IMG/VR virus record: IMGVR_UViG_3300031963_000042
Coordinates: 39,209 to 103,208 of that record
Origin: a virus
DNA: 64,000 nt
Reading direction: 5' to 3' (one strand)
The position numbers and the translations under genes are program-made. Each line of letters starts with the position of its first letter. Positions within the stretch are counted from its first letter, which is position 1. A model generated the notes under the pieces. The model was not told the origin of the DNA. It did no database searches and saw only the letters and a list, made by a program, of their open reading frames with translations. Below, piece after piece: positions 8,362-16,428 of the stretch.

Positions 8362-9560
8362 TGATTAAGCAAAATTATAAAATAGATAAACGTAGCATAC
8401 TTGAACAGCATAAATTTAGTTCCTTTAACAAGAAAAACGAAACATATGCTATAGTTGAGTGGGTTTCTCCCGATGATAAGTATGTAATCTTTTTAGACGA
8501 ATTAATAGACGTTAAAAACAAAAGGATAATTGGTAATATCCTTGAAGATTATAATAATCTAAAGTTTTTTTTAGAATATTCTTATAATGTATCTAAAAAC
8601 ATCCCTAAAGTTGTTAAGGAAGGTTTAATAAAAGAAGTTAGATCCTTAGTTTTAACTGAAAATATTTCTACCTTTAAAAAACAAATTAACGAAACAGTAT
8701 CATTCACTAAGCAAAACAAAAAAATATTGCTTGAAGCCGAGAATGAAGGTGGTGGCCTTTTAAATAAATTTGGTAATTGGTTAGGAAATGAGTATAATAA
8801 AACAGTTTCTGGGGTAACAGACTTTGCTAATACTGTAGCTACAGGTGCAAAAGATTTAGGATCTGCTGTGGCAAATTTTGATTGGGCAAAAATAAAAGAT
8901 ATTCTATCAAAAGGTGTATTGTATATTGCTAGATCAATAAGATCTGCGATGTATTCAGTGGCAGGAGGTATTGTTGATGCTATTCTTGTCGCAACAGGTA
9001 TTGGTAAAGCTGTACAGTGGATTCCCTGGTTTATTATTGTAATGTTAGATTTTTATGAAATCTATACTGGAGAGTATGAAGACCCTAACGTACCTGAATG
9101 GCTTAGATACGTTACTATAGGTATTGATTGTATCGGACTATTTACTACAGGTGCGGCGGCTATTGCAGCTAAAAAAACTTTTGGTACTGTAGCCGCAATA
9201 ACTAAAAATCCAGAGTCTGTCGGATTTTTACAAAAAATAATTGGATATTTTGGAAATTTACCTGGTAAAATATCTGAAGGAATGTCGATATTGAAAAATA
9301 AATCGCCAAAAATTTATTCGTTTTTTGCTCCAATTGTTAGTGGTATTTCAAATTTTATTCAAAGAGCGGTTACTGTACTTGGTAATATTGTCACCAAAAA
9401 AACTGGAAATGTCGCAAAAAATGTTGGTGCTGAAGTAGGTGTTAACTTTGCCGCCGATACCGTAACAAATCAAGATAATAGCCGTATGGTTCCAGTCGCT
9501 ACTGCTAATCAAATAGATTACATGGTTAATCAGTTAAAAACTGATCCATTCTTTAACTAA
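8361..9560 (+). CDS. Tagged protein with large hydrophobic core
   Basis: 399 aa. The N-terminus MIKQNYKIDKRSILEQHK has I-L-E at residues 13-15. Residues ~180-275 hold several Ala/Gly/Ile-rich hydrophobic helices (e.g. GGIVDAILVATGIG, WFIIVMLDFYEIY, GLFTTGAAAIAAKK), suggesting insertion into a membrane after ejection. Start chosen because the ATG overlaps the previous stop. Possibly an ejection-channel or pore protein; inference only. Confidence 0.5.
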   Translation: MIKQNYKIDKRSILEQHKFSSFNKKNETYAIVEWVSPDDKYVIFLDELIDVKNKRIIGNILEDYNNLKFFLEYSYNVSKNIPKVVKEGLIKEVRSLVLTENISTFKKQINETVSFTKQNKKILLEAENEGGGLLNKFGNWLGNEYNKTVSGVTDFANTVATGAKDLGSAVANFDWAKIKDILSKGVLYIARSIRSAMYSVAGGIVDAILVATGIGKAVQWIPWFIIVMLDFYEIYTGEYEDPNVPEWLRYVTIGIDCIGLFTTGAAAIAAKKTFGTVAAITKNPESVGFLQKIIGYFGNLPGKISEGMSILKNKSPKIYSFFAPIVSGISNFIQRAVTVLGNIVTKKTGNVAKNVGAEVGVNFAADTVTNQDNSRMVPVATANQIDYMVNQLKTDPFFN

Positions 9561-9570
9561 AAAAAATGAC

Positions 9571-10335
9571 ATGAATCAAAGTGAAATTAATTTATATTTA
9601 AATAAATTCAAACTATTATCAGAATACGATAATAGATTTAATCATAATGAGAGTTCTAATTTAATTAATGAGAATTTATTTCGTAAAATAGGTAGAAGTT
9701 TGGGTATATATGGTCAAGTTTTAAAAAAATTAACCAAAGATATTGAGCCGCAAAATTTACAAAAATATAGCAACATGACTTATGATGAGATCAAGTTAGC
9801 TGTTGATAACTTAAATCCAAGTAGAACTGCGGCATATGATCCTGCTCTTATGAAAGAAATAAAAGATGCTAGAAAAATTGCCGTTCTTAAAAGAGCAGCT
9901 GAACTAGAACAAGCTAGAGGGTCTAAATTAAGTTCAGACGAGATAAAATCAATATTTGATGAAGTTAAAACTAAATTTACTCCAAGTACCTACTCTAAAG
10001 AGGCTACAAATGTATTAAATAAATATTCTCCAGACGAGTCGACAATAAATTTGTTTAGTGCTCAATTTAATAAATTAAAACCAGATCAAATAAATTTTTT
10101 AGCTAAAACAGACGCAAAACTAAGCGGGTTAGGTTCTAAAGGGCAAATAGTTCAAAGTGCTGGAAATATGAATCAACAGTCTTTTATTAGTTATTATCGC
10201 GATTATTTTAATGCTATAGGAATAACGTTAGCGATGGCAGGATTGGTTTATTGGTATTACAACCGAGTTTATAACGGAGAGCCTGAACAATTCAAGACAA
10301 ATATTTTACCAGATTATTCTATTAAATCACAGTAA
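9571..10335 (+). CDS. Tagged helical protein with C-terminal membrane segment
   Basis: 254 aa. N-terminal K-L-L-S-E-Y (L-S-E) fits the tag pattern. The middle is charged and helical; near the C-terminus one hydrophobic helix (AIGITLAMAGLVYWYYN) is followed by ~25 polar residues. Co-linear with the membrane-active neighbour 10 nt upstream. Function unknown. Confidence 0.5.
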   Translation: MNQSEINLYLNKFKLLSEYDNRFNHNESSNLINENLFRKIGRSLGIYGQVLKKLTKDIEPQNLQKYSNMTYDEIKLAVDNLNPSRTAAYDPALMKEIKDARKIAVLKRAAELEQARGSKLSSDEIKSIFDEVKTKFTPSTYSKEATNVLNKYSPDESTINLFSAQFNKLKPDQINFLAKTDAKLSGLGSKGQIVQSAGNMNQQSFISYYRDYFNAIGITLAMAGLVYWYYNRVYNGEPEQFKTNILPDYSIKSQ

Positions 10336-10375
10336 TTATATTTATAATTATAATATTTATATTAAAAAATAAGAT

Positions 10376-11356
10376 ATGAAAAAATCAATTCATGACATAA
10401 AAAAAGATTTTTTGTTGTATACAAACTATGATACAAGAAAAACTTTACGTGAAAATATTGAGTTAGTTAGCGAGCAAGAAGAAGGTGGTGCTATTCCAAC
10501 ATATGAACCAAGATCTGTAAGAAATACTAATATTAGAGTAAATAGTGAAGGCGAAAATGATCCTAATGGTGAATTTACAGTTAAAATAGTTAGAACTCCT
10601 TCCGGACAAGACATTGCTTTAATATTCGACAATAATAACAAGCCTCAAGGATATTACAGAGGTGGTGGGTCAGTTAACCCTGCAACACCAGAAAATGTTA
10701 AAAACACAATTAACTATTTATATAGTTGGTTTAATCAATGCAAGTCAAAAGATGCGTTAGGTAGTAATTGGTCAAATCAAGTACAAGCAAAACTACAAAG
10801 GTTATCTGCTGAATTAACCGATATATTAGATGAAGGGCCTAAATCTGGTGTATATGATACAGATGCTCTAATTGGTTTTTTAGGTAACTTTAGCAATTTT
10901 GATGAATTGTGCCTTTTTAACCTTTTTTACGGTTCTTTAGATAATAAATCTAAATTTTTAGCACAACTATCTGATTTCTATTATAGAAATCCTGGTGATA
11001 AAAAATTTAGAGAGGTATTAAACATAATATCTAGATTGGCATCAGAACAATCAAATACTCCAAGTACACCTGGTGGCGGAACACCAGGTGGGGGAGGAAC
11101 ACCAGGTGGTTCAGGATACGTTAATTGCCCAGGTCCTGAGTATAGATTTGGTTGCATTAGTCCTGCAATTTCAAAAATTCAATCTTGTGCTGGATTACCT
11201 AGAGACGACAAATTTGGACCATCTACTTTAGATTATGTTAAGAGAACATTAGGAAAGGAAACATTTGATACAAACACTGACCTGAATAAACTATGTCCTA
11301 ACGGGGTTCCTAACACACCTCCGCCAGGGGCTTACGACGAAGTTAACGAAAGATAA
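10376..11356 (+). CDS. Protein with C-terminal peptidoglycan-binding-like domain
   Basis: 326 aa. A Thr/Pro/Gly linker (TPGGGTPGGGGTPGG, around residue 240) joins an N-terminal domain to a ~75-residue C-terminal domain. That domain's I-S-K-I-Q-S-C-A-G-L ... D-x-K-F-G-P-S-T follows the PG_binding_1 pattern (helix, Q, then D-G-x-F-G-x-x-T). The N-terminus carries V-S-E and L-R-E sites. Possibly a wall-binding virion component working with the muramidases upstream. Confidence 0.55.
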   Translation: MKKSIHDIKKDFLLYTNYDTRKTLRENIELVSEQEEGGAIPTYEPRSVRNTNIRVNSEGENDPNGEFTVKIVRTPSGQDIALIFDNNNKPQGYYRGGGSVNPATPENVKNTINYLYSWFNQCKSKDALGSNWSNQVQAKLQRLSAELTDILDEGPKSGVYDTDALIGFLGNFSNFDELCLFNLFYGSLDNKSKFLAQLSDFYYRNPGDKKFREVLNIISRLASEQSNTPSTPGGGTPGGGGTPGGSGYVNCPGPEYRFGCISPAISKIQSCAGLPRDDKFGPSTLDYVKRTLGKETFDTNTDLNKLCPNGVPNTPPPGAYDEVNER

Positions 11357-11380
11357 TTAAAATATATAAAATTTCATCTT

Positions 11381-12517
11381 ATGAGAGAAAAGTTTGAAAA
11401 AAAAATAATAAATGAGCAAGGAACTGGTCTGTCACTGCCTAATCCTATTACTATGGCAGACTTAGTTGCGAATAATTCATGTAAATTTACTACCGGATTG
11501 CAGCCGACTGATACCGGAACTTATTGGCTAGCTATAGCCGATGTTGATCGTCCGGATCGAAAACCGCCAGTAAAAAGAGGTGATTATTATGTTGTTTCTG
11601 ATGATTTTGAATTTGTAAACGGAACACCTAAAGGGACTTATGCTTTATTTAGATATGGTAGTTATGTTCCTGGTACGTATGATAAAAACACTGGTAAATA
11701 TCTATTAAGATGGACTTGTGAAAATTATCAACCACCAACGAATTTAATTTCAGCTGGAAATCTAACTCCAGCTCAAAAAGAATGGATAAATAATAGTAGA
11801 TACCTTAAACAGGGATATAGCTTGAGTGCAAATACGCAGGAAGGTTGTATAACTACACCATTTGACGAAAAATTATGTGACAGAGTTGATTTAGCTGAAA
11901 AAGCACCTGACGTTTTTTTTAAAAAAGGCGTATATTACTTATATAAATCTAAAACCGCTCTTAATCAACAGCAAAAAGAACAACAAGCACAAATTATTAA
12001 CTCTTATAAGTCATTAAGTGGTTGTACTGATGTAGTCCCACCAGCTACTCAAATTAACCAATATTATCAAGTAAGATTATCTCAAATTCCTGAGTTTCGT
12101 AATTTATTTGACTCAAATTTTGTAATGTATTGTCCTTATTCAGCAATAACTAAAGGAAATAGAGCATCAGTTATTGACGGTATTAAAAATAAATTAAACA
12201 TGTCAAGTGTTACGGATGATTGTCAATTTGCTATGACTGTTATTTATGATGGGTTATACAAACGTAAAAATCAATATTCAAGGCAGTTAGATCTTCAAGA
12301 AATAACTTATTTAAAAAATGTTTTAAAACAGTGTGCTACAGCTAGGGATGAAAGAGGTAGAGCCTTTAATTTTAAATACAAAAATAATTACCAAGAATTA
12401 GTTAGGCTAAATAAAGATAATCCTGCATCACTAGCAGAAAGTAAAACAAAAGATTTAACAACTATAATTAGAGAACAACTAGTTGAAGCTTATAATAGGA
12501 AGAATAGAAGATATTAA
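11381..12517 (+). CDS. Uncharacterised tagged protein (378 aa)
   Basis: Starts MREKFEKKIINEQGTG; I-N-E-Q at residues 10-13 matches the tag pattern. Several Cys (about residues 26, 110, 160, 167, 210) are spread through the protein, which could form disulfides. No catalytic motif recognised. Last gene of the plus-strand run that starts at 7274. Confidence 0.5.
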   Translation: MREKFEKKIINEQGTGLSLPNPITMADLVANNSCKFTTGLQPTDTGTYWLAIADVDRPDRKPPVKRGDYYVVSDDFEFVNGTPKGTYALFRYGSYVPGTYDKNTGKYLLRWTCENYQPPTNLISAGNLTPAQKEWINNSRYLKQGYSLSANTQEGCITTPFDEKLCDRVDLAEKAPDVFFKKGVYYLYKSKTALNQQQKEQQAQIINSYKSLSGCTDVVPPATQINQYYQVRLSQIPEFRNLFDSNFVMYCPYSAITKGNRASVIDGIKNKLNMSSVTDDCQFAMTVIYDGLYKRKNQYSRQLDLQEITYLKNVLKQCATARDERGRAFNFKYKNNYQELVRLNKDNPASLAESKTKDLTTIIREQLVEAYNRKNRRY

Positions 12518-12524
12518 TAGATAA

Positions 12525-12551
12525 TTAGGTTTAGTCACCTAATTTTATAAA
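12525..12551 (+). terminator. Hairpin after 11381-12517 gene
   Basis: AATTAGGT, loop TTAGTC, ACCTAATTTT just after the stop codon; short T run only, so a weak terminator. Confidence 0.4.
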
Positions 12552-12576
12552 TGTTTTTAAAAAAAGGAGGTAATTA

Positions 12577-12614
12577 AAACAAATGGGAGGCTTATTGCCC
12601 CCCATTTGTTTTTT
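12577..12614. terminator. Terminator at the end of clpP
   Basis: AAACAAATGGG pairs with CCCATTTGTTT; T8 follows on the plus strand and A's on the other side. The clpP stop codon is in the loop. Confidence 0.7.
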
Positions 12615-13275
12615 TTCGAATTACTTCGTCGATGATTCCATATTCTAGAGCTTCATCAGCAGTTAGCCATAGATCACGTTGTGCGTGTCGTTTAACTTCT
12701 TCTTTGTCTTTCGAGCAAAATTCACCAAGAAGTTCGAATAGAATTTCATTACTTCTCATCCATTCATCCATATAGATTGTTGCGTCTTGAATATTACCTC
12801 TAAATCCGGCTGATGATTGGTGTAGCATAGTCCTTGAGAACTTAAGAGATCGTCTTAGGCCCTTAGTTCCGGCACCAAGTATAACTGATCCCATAGATGC
12901 TGCAATTCCAGTATTTACGGTTGCGATATTTGAGTTAATGTACTGCATAATATCGACAATAGAAAGCCCTGACTTTACAGATCCTCCTGGGCTATCAACG
13001 TGCATTGCGATCTCTTTATTTTCGACAGAATCGAGGAACATGAGTTGTGCTTGCACTATGGTTGACATGTTATCGTCGACTTCACCTGCAACCCAAAGAA
13101 TGCGTTCTCGCATAAGTCTTGAAAAGATATCGATCTGAGTTGCTCTTAGTTCTCTTTCTTCAAGAACGTAAGGTGTTAGAGAGCTATTAATCCTTTGGGA
13201 GTAATAATCGATATGTGATGATGGTTTATACAGGTGATTTGTGTAGTAAGATGTAAATTCTTTTGTAATATCCAT
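12592..13275 (-). CDS. clpP: ClpP-like serine protease
   Basis: 227 aa, slightly longer than bacterial ClpP. The triad is intact: Ser127 in GIAASMGS, His152 in TMLHQSSAG, Asp201 in QRDLWLTADEA. The spacings (25 and 49 residues) equal those of E. coli ClpP. D-S-P-G-G-S (94-99) forms the oxyanion strand. Cytoplasmic tetradecameric peptidase that needs a Clp ATPase for folded substrates; a matching ATPase is at 35184. Transcribed behind a tRNA-Leu from a Bacteroidota-type promoter. The ~30-residue N-terminal extension is unusual. Could mix with host ClpP subunits. Confidence 0.93.
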   Translation of the reverse strand: MDITKEFTSYYTNHLYKPSSHIDYYSQRINSSLTPYVLEERELRATQIDIFSRLMRERILWVAGEVDDNMSTIVQAQLMFLDSVENKEIAMHVDSPGGSVKSGLSIVDIMQYINSNIATVNTGIAASMGSVILGAGTKGLRRSLKFSRTMLHQSSAGFRGNIQDATIYMDEWMRSNEILFELLGEFCSKDKEEVKRHAQRDLWLTADEALEYGIIDEVIRKKTNGGQ

Positions 13276-13292
13276 AATTTATCTTGTTTGAG

Positions 13293-13374
13293 TGCGGTAA
13301 AAGGGACTCGAACCCCCACTCCTTTCGGAATATCATCCTTAGTGATACGTGTCTACCAATTTCACCACTACCGC
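13293..13374 (-). tRNA. tRNA-Leu(AAG)
   Basis: Class II cloverleaf; acceptor GCGGTAG/TTACCGC, anticodon stem TATCA/TGATA with loop CTAAGGA, T-loop TTCGAGT. Anticodon AAG (A34) is rare in bacteria, which normally read CUU with GAG or TAG. Lies 18 nt upstream of clpP on the same transcript. Confidence 0.9.
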
Positions 13375-13387
13375 ATTATTTACTCAA

Positions 13388-13419
13388 CAAGAGTATAAAT
13401 TAGTTTTTACATTGTCAAA
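13388..13419 (-). promoter_or_regulatory. Promoter of tRNA-Leu(AAG)-clpP
   Basis: On the minus strand TTTG, 20 bp, TACTCTTG; one mismatch to the Bacteroidota TTTG-N20-TAnnTTTG promoter. The tRNA begins 14 nt downstream. Confidence 0.6.
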
Positions 13420-13914
13420 TTAATATGTGAACGATTTTTTGTAGTCAATCCAGACATCTTCCATAGAATTTGTGAGGATTTCTGCAAAAATAGAAGGTTC
13501 GAATGGTTTTTTAATCATAACCATGTTAGCTTCTTTAGGTGTTCTATCTGCTTTATTAAAATTACATTTATTACAGCAAGTTACCATATTATTCCATGAG
13601 TTATCACCACCTCGTGATTTTGGTACTACGTGATCTATCGTAAGGTTTCTTTTAGACCCACAATAAACGCATTCAAAACCATCTCTTCTATATATTCGTG
13701 TTTTTGACACTTTTAAATGTTTTTTGCTGATACTTACATAATTTAGCAACCTGATAATCAGTGGCTTTATGTAAGTTCTGTATATTGAAGATATACGATC
13801 TTCAGACTCTTTAACAACTTCTGCCTTACCTTTGTGCACAAGTTTAAACCCTCTTTTTTGAGAGGTAACGTTTATTGGAGTATAATCTGCATTTAATACT
13901 AATACTTTATCCAT
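13420..13914 (-). CDS. HNH endonuclease
   Basis: 164 aa. C-V-Y-C-G ... L-T-I-D-H-V-V-P-K-S-R-G-G ... N-M-V-T-C-C-N-K-C-N is a complete HNH module of the McrA-like type with two zinc CxxC knuckles (residues ~81-125). Stand-alone, no intron boundary visible. Such genes are homing nucleases or part of phage DNA processing. Followed on its upstream side by a 160-bp A/T-only spacer. Confidence 0.85.
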   Translation of the reverse strand: MDKVLVLNADYTPINVTSQKRGFKLVHKGKAEVVKESEDRISSIYRTYIKPLIIRLLNYVSISKKHLKVSKTRIYRRDGFECVYCGSKRNLTIDHVVPKSRGGDNSWNNMVTCCNKCNFNKADRTPKEANMVMIKKPFEPSIFAEILTNSMEDVWIDYKKSFTY

Positions 13915-14073
13915 ATATAATTATTAATTAATTATTTTAATTATAATAATATTATTATTATATATATTTAATATATAAATATATTATCTAAATAATAATA
14001 CTAGATATTTTTTCTATCGGCAAGTAGTTTTGTTGTTTTTTTTTAAAATAAAAATATTTATAATAAAAAAGTT

Positions 14074-14820
14074 ATGAACAAAAGTTATAGTAAAATAAGG
14101 CATATTAAAGAAGCTAATATGCAAATCGAGCAAAAATTCTTAAATGAAGGTCAATCAGTTATTAATGGCGGTAAAGTTGGGAGAATAGATGAAGCTTTTA
14201 TTCCTATTCCTGAAGAACCAAGGGAAGTAATAGCTGATAAATTATTAAAGAAAATTATAGATAAAAATATTTATTTTATACACAACTTATTACATAAGTT
14301 GAGGTATGAAAAATTTTACTTAAAAAGTAAAAAGTCTATTGTAAAAAAAATCATAGATTTTTCTGGTAGTGGTAAATATAGTTTAGTGACATATTCTGAT
14401 CTTCTTAGGAATCTAATACAAGTAGCTCCGTATTATAAATCAAGTATTGACCCTATACTTACAGATATTAAATCTGTAATGGAGGACCTTAACAAGTTTG
14501 ATTATAGCGATAATTCAAATGTTTATATCGCAACAGTAACTTTATATAATTTATTTGAACGTATCGATGCTAAGTTTGACATTTTTTTCAAATCGCCGAA
14601 AAAAAGATCTTCTACGCTAGATAGGCCATATAGGTCATACGGGTCACATACAAATTCAGGCAAAAAAAAGGATGACGATGATGACTTTAAATTCCCTACT
14701 TTTGATCCAAATATTTTTGGTGGTGGCCCTGGTGGCGGTAGTTTTGGTGGTGGGGACTTTGGTGGCGGTAGTTTTGGTGGTGGGGACTTTGGTGGCGGAG
14801 GTGCAGGTGGTGATTGGTAA
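14074..14820 (+). CDS. Tagged protein with glycine-rich tail
   Basis: 248 aa. N-terminal H-I-K-E-A-N (residues 10-15) is a candidate prohead-protease site like those of the metallopeptidase paralogues. A helical middle is followed by DDDDDFKFPTFDPN and a C-terminal low-complexity tail of G-G-G-S/D-F repeats. An ATATTTATAATAA element lies ~20 nt upstream. Possible internal virion protein. Confidence 0.55.
   Translation: MNKSYSKIRHIKEANMQIEQKFLNEGQSVINGGKVGRIDEAFIPIPEEPREVIADKLLKKIIDKNIYFIHNLLHKLRYEKFYLKSKKSIVKKIIDFSGSGKYSLVTYSDLLRNLIQVAPYYKSSIDPILTDIKSVMEDLNKFDYSDNSNVYIATVTLYNLFERIDAKFDIFFKSPKKRSSTLDRPYRSYGSHTNSGKKKDDDDDFKFPTFDPNIFGGGPGGGSFGGGDFGGGSFGGGDFGGGGAGGDW
14703..14815 (+). repeat. 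GGTGGCGG/TTTTGG coding tandem repeat
   Basis: A ~30-bp unit (TTTGGTGGCGGTAG TTTTGGTGGTGGGGAC) repeats about twice with partial copies each side, encoding the Gly/Ser/Phe tail of the protein at 14074. G-rich in an otherwise AT-rich genome. Confidence 0.7.
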
Positions 14821-14838
14821 AAAATACTTTAAAAAATA

Positions 14839-14871
14839 TTTGGACTTTTGAATTGTATTATCGTATCTTTG
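14839..14871 (+). promoter_or_regulatory. tRNA array promoter
   Basis: TTTG at 14839-14842, 21 bp, TATCTTTG at 14864-14871; 19 nt before tRNA-Glu. Matches the Bacteroidota consensus. Confidence 0.75.
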
Positions 14872-14890
14872 CAGTGTCATTAAATGAAAT

Positions 14891-14963
14891 GTCGGGTTCG
14901 TATAGTTGGTTAGTACATAGCCCTTTCAAGGCTAAAACGCGGGTTCGAACCCCGTACCCGATA
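14891..14963 (+). tRNA. tRNA-Glu(TTC)
   Basis: Acceptor GTCGGGT/ACCCGAT, anticodon arm TAGCC-CTTTCAA-GGCTA, T-arm CGGGG-type stem with TTCGAAC loop. First gene of the main plus-strand tRNA array. Confidence 0.92.
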
Positions 14964-14970
14964 CTTAATT

Positions 14971-15042
14971 GCCTCCATAGTTAAACGGATATAACGAGAC
15001 TCTTCTAAAGTCTAATTGGTGGTTCGATTCCATCTGGGGGTA
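14971..15042 (+). tRNA. tRNA-Arg(TCT)
   Basis: Acceptor GCCTCCA/TGGGGGT with G-T pairs, anticodon arm AGACT-CTTCTAA-AGTCT, reads AGA, the common Arg codon in AT-rich genes. Confidence 0.88.
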
Positions 15043-15054
15043 CAAAAACATCTT

Positions 15055-15315
15055 ATGTTAAGAACATTTATTGTATTAGGACTGATTGTCACTTTGTTTT
15101 GGGGTTTTATTTCTGATAACAAATCTTCACAAATAAGTTATAGTAAAGAAACCATAGTAGATGTTGATACGGTGCAAGTTGTTAATAACGTTTTACCTAA
15201 TCTAACAAAATTTGCCTATAAAACAAACAATGGGTCATATTTTGTTTTGAACTCTTGCCGATATTCTGTGGGGGATAAAATAAAAATAACAAATATAACT
15301 TATTATGAAAAATAA
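15055..15315 (+). CDS. Small membrane-anchored protein (86 aa)
   Basis: Start taken as the ATG at 15055; an upstream in-frame GTG lies inside tRNA-Arg. One N-terminal hydrophobic helix (FIVLGLIVTLFWGFI) and a ~60-residue exported or cytoplasmic beta-rich tail. No known motif. Confidence 0.6.
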   Translation: MLRTFIVLGLIVTLFWGFISDNKSSQISYSKETIVDVDTVQVVNNVLPNLTKFAYKTNNGSYFVLNSCRYSVGDKIKITNITYYEK

Positions 15316-15388
15316 AGTTTTTTTTGCTTATCCGGAAGACGATGAGGATGATTATCCGGAAGATCCTGGTGATATTATTAGTTTTTAA
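15305..15388 (+). CDS. Possible 27-aa acidic peptide
   Basis: Overlaps the end of the preceding gene and ends just before a terminator. Reads MKNKVFFAYPEDDEDDYPEDPG...; two YPED units. Too short to be certain. Confidence 0.35.
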   Translation: MKNKVFFAYPEDDEDDYPEDPGDIISF

Positions 15389-15398
15389 CTAAAAAAAT

Positions 15399-15424
15399 AA
15401 AGGCTGGATAAACTCCAGCCTTTA
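15399..15424. terminator. Bidirectional terminator
   Basis: AAAGGCTGG, loop ATAAACT, CCAGCCTTT between convergent genes. Confidence 0.75.
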
Positions 15425-15427
15425 TAA

Positions 15428-15619
15428 TTAACCCTCAACAGGCTGATCTGCTTTTTTCTTAGAGATGAAAGACCATACTAAACCCGCGATTGAAACAAGG
15501 GCTGATGTTACCTCTAAGAATAGAGACTCATCAAGAACACCTTTGGCTACTAAGTAGCCACCAACAAAAGTTAATACGTGTCTAACGATACCTAAAAATT
15601 GATCTCTAGTCATTCCCAT
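15428..15619 (-). CDS. Putative small holin
   Basis: 63 aa from the ATG at 15619 (MGMTRDQFLGIVRHVL...). One or two hydrophobic helices with the pattern T-R-D-Q-x-L-G-I-V-R-H-x-L-T-x-x-G-G-x-L-V-A-K-G, then a short Lys-rich tail, resembling the small putative holins of many phages. It would permeabilise the inner membrane at lysis. A minus-strand ATATTTATA element lies ~45 nt upstream. Confidence 0.65.
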   Translation of the reverse strand: MGMTRDQFLGIVRHVLTFVGGYLVAKGVLDESLFLEVTSALVSIAGLVWSFISKKKADQPVEG

Positions 15620-15735
15620 TTTTAACAAAATTTAAAAAAAAAGTTTATTTATTATTACCTATAAATATCTTTTTTTAGAAAAAAAATTGACTTATTATAA
15701 ACTTTTTACTAACATTGAGATATATATAAGATATT

Positions 15736-15813
15736 ATGAACTTTAACTTATTTAAACATACGCAAGATTCTAACCCGGCGATTAGCTGGTTTGCATCGTT
15801 ATTTATTAAATAA
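15736..15813 (+). CDS. Possible 25-aa peptide
   Basis: MNFNLFKHTQDSNPAISW... with a clean stop, downstream of TTGACTTATTATAAAC. No homology recognised; may be a leader peptide or chance frame. Confidence 0.25.
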   Translation: MNFNLFKHTQDSNPAISWFASLFIK

Positions 15814-15847
15814 GTTCAGGTTATTTATATAATTTTATAGATATAAT

Positions 15848-15878
15848 AAAAACCCTGGACTAAAATCCGGGGTTTTTT
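15848..15878 (+). terminator. Terminator
   Basis: AAACCCTGGA, loop CTAAAA, TCCGGGGTTTTTT. Confidence 0.75.
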
Positions 15879-15889
15879 GTTCTTTGACA
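15878..15889 (+). promoter_or_regulatory. boxA-like antitermination element
   Basis: TGTTCTTTGACA closely matches the rRNA boxA consensus (TGCTCTTTAACA) bound by NusB-NusE. It lies between a terminator and the promoter of the next tRNA block. Inference from sequence similarity only. Confidence 0.4.
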
Positions 15890-15926
15890 TATTGGATAGT
15901 TAATTAAAAAAAATATTGCTCACTTG

Positions 15927-15956
15927 TTGCGAATATGAAAAATACTCGTACCTTTG
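15927..15956 (+). promoter_or_regulatory. Promoter before tRNA-Gln
   Basis: TTG at 15927-15929, 19 bp, TACCTTTG at 15949-15956; tRNA begins 12 nt further. Confidence 0.72.
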
Positions 15957-15968
15957 CAGAGCAAATAA

Positions 15969-16043
15969 TTACTCAGTGGTGTAAAGGCTAACATTTCAGA
16001 ATTTGAATCTGAAGATTGTAGGTTCGAGTCCTACCTGAGTAAC
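15969..16043 (+). tRNA. tRNA-Gln(TTG)
   Basis: Acceptor TTACTCA/TGAGTAA, anticodon arm TCAGA-ATTTGAA-TCTGA, T-loop TTCGAGT. Confidence 0.9.
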
Positions 16044-16065
16044 GAAAAAAAAATAAAAAAACTTC

Positions 16066-16096
16066 TTGCTCAATTCGAAATAAGTTTATATCTTTG
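16066..16096 (+). promoter_or_regulatory. Promoter before small ORF and tRNA-His
   Basis: TTG at 16066-16068, 20 bp, TATCTTTG at 16089-16096. Confidence 0.72.
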
Positions 16097-16131
16097 CAGT
16101 GTCAATCGTTAACCACTAAAAATGAAAAAAA

Positions 16132-16230
16132 ATGCTAAACTTTATCTTGTTTCTTATCGCATTGAATTTGGTTGTATGTGGTTCGGTTCTCCTCATATCA
16201 AAGGATGTTGAAAACAAAAGAAGTATTTAA
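16132..16230 (+). CDS. Possible 32-aa membrane peptide
   Basis: MLNFILFLIALNLVVCGSVLL... is one transmembrane helix with a basic tail. A second frame starting at 16122 overlaps it, so which is translated is unclear. It sits directly behind a promoter. Confidence 0.35.
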   Translation: MLNFILFLIALNLVVCGSVLLISKDVENKRSI

Positions 16231-16243
16231 TCCTTTATAACAT

Positions 16244-16318
16244 GGTTTTATTGGTGTTATCGGCTAGCACAGGAGTTTGTGGATCTCCAAGATCGAGTTC
16301 GAATCTCGAATAAAGCCC
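16244..16318 (+). tRNA. tRNA-His(GTG)
   Basis: Acceptor GGTTTTA/TAAAGCC, anticodon loop TTGTGGA closed by GGAG/CTCC, T-loop TTCGAAT. The base before position 1 is T, not the usual G-1. Confidence 0.82.
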
Positions 16319-16329
16319 AGGTTGATTAG

Positions 16330-16409
16330 GCCCCCTTTAGGCAGTTTATTTGATACTTTATTGATAGCGTAGTAGTTCTGATTATTTATTTCATAGCCTT
16401 AAAGGGGGC
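16330..16409 (+). ncRNA. Long-hairpin RNA candidate 1
   Basis: GCCCCCTTTAGGC pairs with GCCTTAAAGGGGGC (one bulged A), enclosing ~53 nt with no ORF, and is followed by a T run. The C/G-rich arms stand out from the AT-rich background. May be a terminator-like element or a small RNA. Confidence 0.4.
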
Positions 16410-16428
16410 ATTTTTAAAAACAACATTA

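Noticed and set aside
14703-14815. Possible G-quadruplex or origin-like iteron
   Set aside because: The G-rich repeat is in frame and encodes a Gly-rich tail; the composition is explained by coding.
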